DNA of 6,920 bases. It comes from an uncultured Leucothrix sp. GTDB lineage: Bacteria; Pseudomonadota; Gammaproteobacteria; Thiotrichales; Thiotrichaceae. Both the position numbers and the translations under genes were made by a program. Shown piece by piece: positions 1-6,397 of this stretch (positions are counted from its first letter, which is position 1; each line of letters begins with the position of its first letter). Under the pieces are notes generated by a model that was given only the letters and a program-made list of their open reading frames with translations, ran no database searches and had not been told where the DNA came from. The stretch spans positions 1-6,920 of the forward strand of contig CALAJG010000052.1 of the NCBI GenBank assembly GCA_937923375.1, in the 5' to 3' direction.

Positions 1-943
1 GGAAGCCCGCATACTGGTGCCCTCACCCACCTATCCTTCTCATGCCACTGCTGAAGCGATGCACGCGGGTTGTTCGTTTATCTCCTATAAGCTCAACCCT
101 CAAAACAATTGGGAACCTGACCTTGAGGAGATAGAAAACAAGGTAAAATATAACGATCATGTCGTCGCCATATTGGTGATTAACCCTAATAACCCAACCG
201 GCAGCGTGTACCGCCGTGAGACGTTAGAAAGTATCGTAAAAATTGCCAAAGATCACGATTGTTTTTTGATCTTTGATGAAATCTATCATTCCATGGTGTT
301 TGACGGCGTTGAAAACACCCTGCTGCACGAGATTATCGGTGACGTTCCCGGCATCAGCATGAAAGGCATCAGTAAGGACGTTCCCTGGCCAGGATCACGC
401 TGTGGTTGGATTGAAGTGTACAACGCTGAAAAAGATAAAGATTTCCAGGACTTTATTAGAATGATCCTGCTCGCAAAGATGCTGGAGGTCTGCTCTACCA
501 CGTTGCCTCAGATGATCCTACCGCATATCTATGAAGCACCGGAGTTTCAACCTTACCTTAAATCCCGGATTCAAAAATATCAGCGCCGTGCCGAACAGGC
601 AGTGAAGCAATTGAATCAACAGCCAAATATCAGAGTCAATATGCCCGGTGGTGTCTTTTATTTAGTGGTTGAATTGTTAGATCTACCCCGTTCTCAGCTA
701 ATTGCAAAAAACAAGTCTGTGCGACTATTTATTGATGACCTTCTGAGTTCTAAAAATGACGTTAATGCTGACTTTCAGTTTTGTTATGAACTGATGGGAT
801 CGGAAGGTATTTGTGTGGTGCCTTTGAGCGGCTTTGGTTCTGATTTACATGGCTTCAGGATGACCCTGCTGCAAGAAGACGATGCCGTATTTTCAAAGAC
901 TCTGGATAGTCTTTCTCGAGCCATTGAACACTTTTACGCCTGA
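1..943 (+). CDS. PLP-dependent aminotransferase, class I/II fold (5' end cut by window)
   Basis: This is the C-terminal part, about 314 codons, of a fold-type I pyridoxal-phosphate enzyme. The reading frame is open back to base 2 (codons E-A-R-I-L precede the GTG at 17), so that GTG is an internal Val and the true start lies outside the window. Relative to codon 17, I see NPNNPTG at residues 56-62 (PLP/substrate contacts), FDEIY at 86-90 (the Asp that pairs with the pyridine nitrogen), the likely Schiff-base lysine at 120 in GISKDVPWPGSRCGW (codon 374-376), and a late Arg at 281 in GFRMTLL that would bind the substrate carboxylate. Class I enzymes of this kind are usually about 400 residues, so roughly the first quarter is missing. 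Substrate cannot be assigned: the motif after the lysine differs from the SKxYRxxGxRxGW form of alanine/aspartate aminotransferases. It converges on lolA with a shared terminator between them. Confidence 0.92.
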   Translation, partial: EARILVPSPTYPSHATAEAMHAGCSFISYKLNPQNNWEPDLEEIENKVKYNDHVVAILVINPNNPTGSVYRRETLESIVKIAKDHDCFLIFDEIYHSMVFDGVENTLLHEIIGDVPGISMKGISKDVPWPGSRCGWIEVYNAEKDKDFQDFIRMILLAKMLEVCSTTLPQMILPHIYEAPEFQPYLKSRIQKYQRRAEQAVKQLNQQPNIRVNMPGGVFYLVVELLDLPRSQLIAKNKSVRLFIDDLLSSKNDVNADFQFCYELMGSEGICVVPLSGFGSDLHGFRMTLLQEDDAVFSKTLDSLSRAIEHFYA

Positions 944-949
944 AACAAT

Positions 950-973
950 AAAGCCACCTGTAGAGGTGGCTTT
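950..973. terminator. Hairpin between convergent genes, probable bidirectional terminator
   Basis: A perfect 10-bp inverted repeat, AAAGCCACCT / AGGTGGCTTT, encloses a 4-nt loop (GTAG) just 6 bases after the aminotransferase stop and 28 bases beyond the lolA stop on the other strand. A-rich ends on both arms give T-rich 3' tails in both directions: TTT closing the stem on the + strand, and TTTATTGTTT on the - strand. This fits a shared intrinsic terminator, somewhat better for the lolA direction than for the + direction, where the T run is only three and then turns to A. Confidence 0.8.
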
Positions 974-1001
974 AAAAAGAACAGCTTACTATCGATTGGA
1001 A

Positions 1002-1622
1002 TTAACGTGGCTTACCAATCAAATCAACCCCTTTGGGCGGTTGGAAGAAAAACGTGCTGCCCGAAATAGGAACATTATTCTGCGTATTCATTTTTACTTC
1101 AGTGCGCTGACCCAGCTGATCATACATAATCATGTTCCGGAGACGACCGTTGGCATCCAGGCCTAAATCGATACGTCTGAAGTCACGACTTTTTTTCTTA
1201 GGCTGCAATTGAAACCAATCAACACCACCCTTCTTCGGCAACACTTTAATATGAAAACGAGCAGCCGGAGGATCACGGCGAGTCAACACAGCAATCGGTG
1301 TTGTAGAGACCGCTTGATTGGTTGGCTTAACGGTCACCTGATCTAATTCTTTGTCCCATACCCAGACGTTTTTACCATCACCAATAATTTCCTGAGGATC
1401 TGGCGTTTTATAGACCCACCGAAATTTACCGGGACGGTTCAAATAAAGCAAGCCACTAGAGTTTTGGGTCACTTTACCCTTCTTGTTATAAGCACGCTGC
1501 GTGAAATTCCCTTTCATGCTGGTAACTTTAGTGAAAAAGTTATCTAGATTCTGTCGGGCATCAGCAAAGGCTAACTGACTCATACCAGTTAATAATAGAG
1601 CCGTTATTAATTGTTTCTTCAT
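1002..1622 (-). CDS. lolA: Outer-membrane lipoprotein carrier protein LolA
   Basis: This is the periplasmic chaperone that takes mature lipoproteins from the LolCDE ABC transporter at the inner membrane and hands them to LolB at the outer membrane. The 206-residue product matches the usual family length (about 200). It begins with a clear Sec signal peptide: MKKQ, a hydrophobic core at residues 5-18, and a probable signal-peptidase site after AFA at residue 20. The mature part has the family layout: a FTQ motif near 40-42, LNRPGKFRWVY at 61-71 with the conserved Arg of the hydrophobic cavity, then DGKNVWVWD at 82-90, and the C-terminal FFFQPPKGVDLI at 191-202. The ATG at 1620-1622 is 15 bp after the ftsK stop, so lolA is probably cotranscribed with ftsK. 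No good Shine-Dalgarno sequence precedes it (TAATGGTAATAAAAATAC), so translation may depend on coupling to ftsK. Transcription likely ends at the hairpin at 950-973. Confidence 0.93.
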   Translation of the reverse strand: MKKQLITALLLTGMSQLAFADARQNLDNFFTKVTSMKGNFTQRAYNKKGKVTQNSSGLLYLNRPGKFRWVYKTPDPQEIIGDGKNVWVWDKELDQVTVKPTNQAVSTTPIAVLTRRDPPAARFHIKVLPKKGGVDWFQLQPKKKSRDFRRIDLGLDANGRLRNMIMYDQLGQRTEVKMNTQNNVPISGSTFFFQPPKGVDLIGKPR

Positions 1623-1637
1623 GTATTTTTATTACCA

Positions 1638-4352
1638 TTAGTCTTTAACAGGTGGTGGAGCCAGTACTTCGCGCGTTCCATTAGATTGCACTTCACTCAC
1701 TACACCGGCTTTTTCCATATCCTCAATCATTGAGGCAGCGCGGTTATATCCAATCTTCAAGCGTCGTTGTAAATATGAAATAGAAGCTCTTCGTGACTCG
1801 GTCACAATACTAACTCCTTGATCATACAACTCATCACCTTCGGTATTTGCTAAAGGCTCCAATCCTGGAATTGGGGCCGCTGCGCCACCGGTGTCCTTTA
1901 GGACATCATCAAGATATTTGGGTTCCCCATGCTCTTTAAGATAGCTGACAACCATTTCAACTTCTTCATCACTAACGAAGGCACCGTGTATGCGTTGCGG
2001 CAGTCCGGTTCCAGGCGGCATATAAAGCATGTCACCGTTACCTAACAACTGCTCAGCTCCACCCTGATCCAGAATCGTCCGTGAATCTACCTTGGTAGAT
2101 ACCTGAAATGCGATCCTTGAGGGAATGTTCGCCTTGATCAAACCGGTGATTACATCTACAGACGGACGTTGCGTAGCTAAAATGAGGTGAATACCCGATG
2201 CACGTGCTTTTTGTGCTAAGCGCGCAATCAGCTCTTCAACCTTCTTACCAACCACCATAATCATGTCGGCGAATTCATCAATTACAACGACGATATAGGG
2301 GTAGGGTTCCAAAATCCCGGGGCGTACTTCAACGCTTTGTGTCGGGTCGAAACTTGGGTCGGTAATGGGCTCGCCGCGGTCAATAGCATCCTGCACTTTC
2401 TGGTTGTAACCGGCGATATTGCGGACTTTCATATACGACATAGCCGCATAGCGCTTTTCCATTTCGGCTACACACCAACGTAACGCATTAGCAGCATCTT
2501 TCATGTCGGTAACAACCGAAGTCAATAAGTGCGGTATGCCCTCATAGATACTAAGCTCCAGCATCTTTGGGTCAATCAGAATGAGCTTCACCTGCTCAGG
2601 CGTTGCTTTATAAAGCAAACTCATAATCATGGCATTCACGGCCACAGACTTACCAGAACCTGTCGTTCCTGCAACTAGCACATGTGGCATTTTTGCCAGA
2701 TCAGCAATCGCGGGGTTTCCAGCGATAGTCTTACCCATCGCCAATGTCAGGTTAGATCTTGAATCTTTGTAGACGGGTGCGCCAAGAATTTCGCTAATCG
2801 CCACCAGCTCACGAGTATCATTGGGAATTTCGATACCAATGGTGGTTTTACCAGGGATGACTTCAACGATACGGATGCTCTGCACACGCATACTCCGCGC
2901 AATATCCTTAGCCAATCCAGAAATGCGGCTAACTTTAGTTCCTGGCGGTAAATCTAGTTCAAAGCGAGTAACCACTGGTCCCGGGAAGCGATCTACGACT
3001 TCGACGCCGTGAATACCATAATCACCCAGCGTGCTTTGGATATTCTCTGATAAGGCATCTAGTTGAGCTGTTGAGAATTTACCCTGATTTAAAGGAGCAG
3101 GTTCCAATAAATCCAACGGTGGAAGTAACCCAAGTACTTTCGTTTTATTTTTTGATTTAGTTTTGCCTTTGAGCGAGTTAATTAATGAAGGTTTTTTAGC
3201 CTGGCTGTCTTTTTGCCGTTTCGCAGCAGTGGGCAAGGCAACCGGATTTAAGTCACTATCGTCATCATCTTCGAGAGGCTGCTCTTCGCTTATATGCATA
3301 GGCGGTGCACTTAAGCTTTCATTAGTTGGTTTTGGGGACTTTGCCACCAACTCTGTAGCAACCGGAATGTCATCATCTATGTCATGTACATCATCATTGA
3401 GGTAGTCATTTTCATCCTCATACTCGTCATATTCATTGTGATTCTTTCGTTTTAGTAGCGCGGCAGCCCCACCAGCTGCACCAACGACTCCAGCCATCAG
3501 GCGCTTACCTGACCCTTTGACCTTGGTCAGGCTACTTTCTTTGTGTTGATCTGCTGTTTCAACTGACTCTTTGACGGTATGTTTACTTGGCTTAGGCTTA
3601 TCTTTGGCTTTAACGGAGATGGTTCCGTCCGCCTCTTCATTCTTAGTTTTTCGACCAAAACCTAGTTTAGTGAAGAATGACTCAGAGTTGTCATCGGTTG
3701 ATTTTGCTTTTAATTTAGCGCTGGGCTTTTCTTTGGTATCAGTCTCTGCATCGTCTGATGGGCCAATAATCTTCTCAAATAACCACAACGACCACTCGCC
3801 GACCTTATCGATAACTGAAATCCAGGAAATATCCAGAAGCAACGTTAAACCAGCAAAAAAACCACCCAGCAAAGCAATAGTGGAACCAAAATCACCTAAC
3901 AGGGCGACGAACGCTTTAGCCACCATGAGTCCTAGCAGGCCACCAGCTTTAAATGTGAGACTGCTTTCTGGCCACAATAAAGTGACTAAACCACAGCCAC
4001 AAAGCAGCGCAAGAAACACACCGAGTACGGTTAACCAGGTATTCAATCCCCCGCTTTTAGGTAATGGCCGGAATAAGAAAAAACCAAGGTATAGCAATGA
4101 CAACGGAATTAGATAGGCTAAATAACCAAAAAAGCCAATTAGAATACTCGCCAAATAAGCGCCGGCCATTCCCGCTTTATTCTGAATAATCGCATCACTG
4201 TCGAAATGGATGAAACCAGGGTCCTGAGGGTCAAAAGACACAAGAGAAAGCAAGATTACAGCACTAAGAAAGGAGAAAAACAGGATACTAGTTTGTTGCA
4301 AGCTCACTAGTTTTTGTGCGTTGAGTTTATTATTTATTCCATTCTCTGCCAA
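1638..4352 (-). CDS. ftsK: DNA translocase FtsK
   Basis: This is a septum-anchored, hexameric ATP-driven DNA pump that clears chromosome ends from the closing septum and activates XerCD recombination at dif. The 904-residue product has all parts in order. The N-terminal membrane domain has hydrophobic stretches at about 21-40, 62-94, 106-127 and 137-175. A low-complexity charged linker runs from about 200 to 405. The alpha/beta RecA-like motor follows, with Walker A GTTGSGKS at 562-569, Walker B IVVVIDEFAD at 687-696 and LATQRPSVDVITG at 725-737. The C-terminal gamma winged helix at about 840-904 has SYLQRRLKIGYNRAA, which in this family reads KOPS and contacts XerD. The linker is far shorter than that of the 1329-residue E. 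coli protein. The start is TTG at 4352 with GGAG six bases upstream; the in-frame ATG 12 bases further up is followed by a TAG. ftsK is first in an ftsK-lolA unit and divergent from trxB. Confidence 0.97.
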   Translation of the reverse strand: MAENGINNKLNAQKLVSLQQTSILFFSFLSAVILLSLVSFDPQDPGFIHFDSDAIIQNKAGMAGAYLASILIGFFGYLAYLIPLSLLYLGFFLFRPLPKSGGLNTWLTVLGVFLALLCGCGLVTLLWPESSLTFKAGGLLGLMVAKAFVALLGDFGSTIALLGGFFAGLTLLLDISWISVIDKVGEWSLWLFEKIIGPSDDAETDTKEKPSAKLKAKSTDDNSESFFTKLGFGRKTKNEEADGTISVKAKDKPKPSKHTVKESVETADQHKESSLTKVKGSGKRLMAGVVGAAGGAAALLKRKNHNEYDEYEDENDYLNDDVHDIDDDIPVATELVAKSPKPTNESLSAPPMHISEEQPLEDDDDSDLNPVALPTAAKRQKDSQAKKPSLINSLKGKTKSKNKTKVLGLLPPLDLLEPAPLNQGKFSTAQLDALSENIQSTLGDYGIHGVEVVDRFPGPVVTRFELDLPPGTKVSRISGLAKDIARSMRVQSIRIVEVIPGKTTIGIEIPNDTRELVAISEILGAPVYKDSRSNLTLAMGKTIAGNPAIADLAKMPHVLVAGTTGSGKSVAVNAMIMSLLYKATPEQVKLILIDPKMLELSIYEGIPHLLTSVVTDMKDAANALRWCVAEMEKRYAAMSYMKVRNIAGYNQKVQDAIDRGEPITDPSFDPTQSVEVRPGILEPYPYIVVVIDEFADMIMVVGKKVEELIARLAQKARASGIHLILATQRPSVDVITGLIKANIPSRIAFQVSTKVDSRTILDQGGAEQLLGNGDMLYMPPGTGLPQRIHGAFVSDEEVEMVVSYLKEHGEPKYLDDVLKDTGGAAAPIPGLEPLANTEGDELYDQGVSIVTESRRASISYLQRRLKIGYNRAASMIEDMEKAGVVSEVQSNGTREVLAPPPVKD

Positions 4353-4358
4353 AACCTA

Positions 4359-4362
4359 CTCC
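4359..4362 (-). promoter_or_regulatory. Ribosome binding site deciding the ftsK TTG start
   Basis: On the - strand the sequence reads ATGGAGTAGGTTTTG. GGAG lies six bases before the TTG at 4350-4352, which is good Shine-Dalgarno spacing. The ATG at 4362-4364 is in frame but is closed by TAG two codons later, so it cannot start FtsK. The next in-frame alternative, GTG at 4305-4307, has no purine-rich sequence ahead of it. TTG at 4352 is therefore the best-supported start. Confidence 0.7.
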
Positions 4363-4556
4363 ATGAAGTTTAATCGCCCGAGCGAGATGTGTTGTTTTGA
4401 GTCACAATCAGCTAATAATTGTAGTTAGCAAGCCGCGAGGGACTCTATTTGCAACGGATTATAAGGGTTTAGGCGGAGAAAAAGAATATTTATTACACGT
4501 CTGCTTTACCTAAGGCTTCGTATTACTTAGCATATCGCAAACTTACCAAACAAATC

Positions 4557-4560
4557 GGGA
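4557..4560 (+). promoter_or_regulatory. Weak ribosome binding site of trxB
   Basis: GGGA lies seven bases before the ATG at 4568. It is the only purine-rich candidate in the 20 bases upstream. The start is further supported by the Rossmann-fold strand (CRLLILGSGPAG) beginning at residue 7, as is usual for TrxB. Confidence 0.5.
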
Positions 4561-4567
4561 TTTATAA

Positions 4568-5527
4568 ATGCAAGAAAATAAACACTGCCGTCTGCTGATT
4601 CTTGGCTCTGGTCCTGCGGGATACACCGCAGCGGTCTATGCTGCACGTGCTAACTTGAATCCTGTTTTGATCACCGGAATGGAGCAAGGTGGACAGCTAA
4701 CCACCACGACTGACGTTGATAACTGGCCCGGCGACAATGATGGTGTCCAGGGCCCAGAATTGATGGATCGCATGAAAAAACATGCTGAACGTTTTGATAC
4801 TGAAATTATCATCGATCAAATTGTAAGTGTCGACTTCAGTTCGCGTCCCTTGAAGTTACAAGGTGATACCGGCAGATACACTGCTGATGCCCTGGTTATC
4901 TCAACAGGAGCTTCAGCAATGTACTTAGGCTTGGATTCTGAAGAAGCTTATAAAGGTCGCGGCGTATCGGCCTGTGCTACTTGTGATGGTTTCTTCTATC
5001 GCAATCGTCGTGTAGCGGTCATCGGTGGCGGCAATACCGCTGTTGAAGAAGCACTCTATCTGTCTAATATTGCTTCTGAAGTAATCCTGATCCACCGCCG
5101 TGATAAATTGAAAGCCGAAAAAATTCTGCAAGATCATCTGTTTGAAAAAGAGAAAAACGGAAATATCACGATTATGTGGGATCGCACGCTGGAAGAAGTA
5201 CTCGGCGATAACGGTGGCGTGACTGGAATGAAAATCAAGCACACCAAAACCGATGAGCAACAAGATATCGATGTACATGGGATCTTTATAGCAATCGGTC
5301 ATAAGCCCAATACCGCTATTTTTGACGGTCAACTGGATATGCAAGGCGGTTACATCACGGTACAAAGTGGTGTAGCAGGCAATGCTACCGCTACCAGCGT
5401 ACCCGGCGTGTTCGCCTCAGGTGACGTGATGGATCACATATACCGTCAGGCAATAACTTCAGCCGGTACCGGCTGCATGGCCGCTTTGGACGCTGAGAAA
5501 TATCTGGATGCCTTGGCAGAAAGCTAG
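4568..5527 (+). CDS. trxB: Thioredoxin-disulfide reductase (NADPH)
   Basis: This cytoplasmic flavoenzyme passes electrons from NADPH through FAD and a redox-active disulfide to thioredoxin. The 319-residue product is almost the same length as E. coli TrxB (321). The FAD-binding GSGPAG is at 13-18 and the conserved GGQLTTTTDVDNWPG at 41-55. The active-site CATC is at 136-139, followed by DGFF, which is typical of the low-molecular-weight bacterial enzyme. The NADPH-binding GGGNTAVEEALYL is at 153-165, and HRRDKLKAE at 176-184 supplies the arginines for the 2'-phosphate. GHKPNT is at 244-249. The C-terminal FAD motif GVFASGDVMD at 280-289 is followed by YRQAITSAGTGCMAALDAEKYL. All key residues are present. 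It is divergent from ftsK and 27 bp upstream of aat, with which it probably forms an operon. Confidence 0.97.
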   Translation: MQENKHCRLLILGSGPAGYTAAVYAARANLNPVLITGMEQGGQLTTTTDVDNWPGDNDGVQGPELMDRMKKHAERFDTEIIIDQIVSVDFSSRPLKLQGDTGRYTADALVISTGASAMYLGLDSEEAYKGRGVSACATCDGFFYRNRRVAVIGGGNTAVEEALYLSNIASEVILIHRRDKLKAEKILQDHLFEKEKNGNITIMWDRTLEEVLGDNGGVTGMKIKHTKTDEQQDIDVHGIFIAIGHKPNTAIFDGQLDMQGGYITVQSGVAGNATATSVPGVFASGDVMDHIYRQAITSAGTGCMAALDAEKYLDALAES

Positions 5528-5554
5528 AAGAGAATTGGCTACACGCTAAACTTC

Positions 5555-6307
5555 ATGTCTGAATATGAATTAACCTACCTTGAGCATGGTGCCCACGATG
5601 AGCCATTTCCCCCACCGGAAATGGCTTGGTCAGAACCCAATGGCCTGATCGCCATCGGCGGTGATCTCTCGCCACGCCGATTGATCAATGCTTACCACTC
5701 TGGCGTTTTCCCTTGGTTTAACGAAGGTGAACCCATTTACTGGTGGAATCCTGACCCCCGTTCCGTTCTCTTTCCTGAGGCTATCAGGCTAACCAGAAGC
5801 TTGAGAAAAAACATTAGAAACAAAGGCTATACTATTGTTTTTGATATGAATTTTAAAAAAGTTATAGAATCCTGTGCCGAACCAAGAGCCTACAGTGAAG
5901 GCACTTGGATATCCCCACAAATGCAACAGGCTTACTGCGATTTACACAAAATAGGCGTTGCTCACTCAGTCGAAGTGTATAACCCCAGCGATGAATTAGT
6001 CGGTGGTCTGTATGGCATTAGCAGTGGCGGGGTATTCAGCGGTGAGTCCATGTTCAGCAATGAACGCGATACGTCTAAAATTGCCTTTGCAGCCTTGGCA
6101 TGGTTCGCACAGCACGCAGGCTACAGTTTAATTGACTGCCAGATCGAAAACCCACACCTCGTGAGTCTTGGGGCTGTTAACATTCCCCGAAAAGATTATC
6201 TCAAGATTTTAAAAACCGCCCCAAGCGCCGAATCAGCCGAATGGGTGTTCGATTCATCCGTCGATCTTTCAAAGTGGGTCCCGGAGGCTGTAGATCGTTT
6301 TTTATGA
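5555..6307 (+). CDS. aat: Leucyl/phenylalanyl-tRNA--protein transferase
   Basis: This cytoplasmic enzyme transfers Leu or Phe from aminoacyl-tRNA to proteins with N-terminal Arg or Lys, marking them for ClpS/ClpAP degradation (bacterial N-degron pathway). The 250-residue product shows the family signature throughout: EPNGLIAIGGDLSPRRL at 27-43, HSGVFPWF at 48-55, YWWNPDPRSVLFPE at 62-75, EGTWIS at 115-120, then GGLYGISSGGVFSGESMFS at 150-168 and LIDCQIENPHLVSLGA at 192-207. By alignment from memory, Glu164, Asp194 and Gln196 match the catalytic Glu156, Asp186 and Gln188 of the E. coli enzyme. It is 16 residues longer than E. coli Aat, mostly in a non-conserved C-terminal tail. The ATG is 27 bp after the trxB stop with no clear Shine-Dalgarno sequence at normal spacing; AGAAGAGA is about 20 bases upstream. 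The ate (arginyl-transferase family) gene that often follows aat in Pseudomonas is not here. Confidence 0.96.
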   Translation: MSEYELTYLEHGAHDEPFPPPEMAWSEPNGLIAIGGDLSPRRLINAYHSGVFPWFNEGEPIYWWNPDPRSVLFPEAIRLTRSLRKNIRNKGYTIVFDMNFKKVIESCAEPRAYSEGTWISPQMQQAYCDLHKIGVAHSVEVYNPSDELVGGLYGISSGGVFSGESMFSNERDTSKIAFAALAWFAQHAGYSLIDCQIENPHLVSLGAVNIPRKDYLKILKTAPSAESAEWVFDSSVDLSKWVPEAVDRFL

Positions 6308-6311
6308 AACA

Positions 6312-6390
6312 GTAGCGAGATTGGGAACTTGTATAAAACCGACTTCCCGAGGAACGAGGAGGAGGTGTTACAAGTACCCAATTTCGCTAC
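6312..6390. repeat. 79-nt imperfect inverted repeat / long stem-loop between aat and ppsA
   Basis: Two 22-nt arms (6312-6333 and 6369-6390) are reverse complements except at two positions: G6319/T6383, which is a G-U pair in + strand RNA, and A6326/A6376. The 35-nt centre can extend the stem: ACC 6338-6340 pairs with GGT 6364-6366, and CTTCC 6343-6347 with GGAGG 6358-6362. A competing small hairpin, TTCC-CGA-GGAA, lies at 6344-6354. The element begins 4 bases after the aat stop and ends 7 bases beyond the ppsA stop. It could end transcription from either side, but neither flank has a real T tract, so it is not a classic intrinsic terminator. It may instead stabilise mRNA 3' ends or be a small dispersed repeat. 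No convincing target-site duplication is visible. Confidence 0.85.
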
Positions 6391-6397
6391 GAAAAAT

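Larger units (their letters stand above)
4353..4567. promoter_or_regulatory. Divergent ftsK / trxB promoter region
   Basis: This 215-bp non-coding, AT-rich region must hold the promoters for ftsK (leftward) and trxB (rightward). Only weak matches to sigma-70 sites are visible. For trxB, TTTACC (4505-4510) and TAGCAT (4528-4533) are separated by 17 bp. For ftsK, a TACAAT -10-like hexamer lies at 4418-4423 on the - strand without a convincing -35. A short inverted repeat, GCTAA-N9-TTAGC, spans 4411-4429 over that hexamer. I saw no CTGT-N8-ACAG LexA box, although E. coli ftsK has an SOS-linked promoter. There is no lrp gene here, unlike E. coli, where lrp lies between trxB and ftsK. The exact promoters are not established. 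Confidence 0.55.

Noticed and set aside
882..1166. 94-codon open frame on the + strand across the aminotransferase end and lolA end
   Set aside because: It runs through the terminator hairpin and antisense to lolA, with no family resemblance.
2299..2306. GGGTAGGG, a match to the E. coli KOPS consensus GGGNAGGG, inside the ftsK gene
   Set aside because: About one match is expected by chance on two strands of this length, and the bases encode the conserved Pro-Tyr-Pro before Walker B. One site cannot show a replichore bias.
3571..4116. 181-codon open frame on the + strand inside ftsK
   Set aside because: It is antisense to the FtsK membrane domain and linker, has no recognisable domain and a composition that mirrors the Lys/Ser-rich linker codons; a shadow frame.
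4353..4567. Possible riboswitch, sRNA or small gene in the ftsK-trxB gap
   Set aside because: No stable long hairpin, terminator or open frame with a ribosome binding site is visible there; it reads as a plain divergent promoter region.
4925..5365. 146-codon open frame antisense to trxB
   Set aside because: trxB has every catalytic and cofactor motif in the other frame; the antisense product resembles nothing.
5460..5475. 16-bp perfect palindrome CAGCCGGTACCGGCTG in trxB
   Set aside because: It encodes the conserved SAGTGC segment of the FAD motif; Ala-Gly-Thr-Gly codons (GCC GGT ACC GGC) readily give this symmetry. No sign of a site function.
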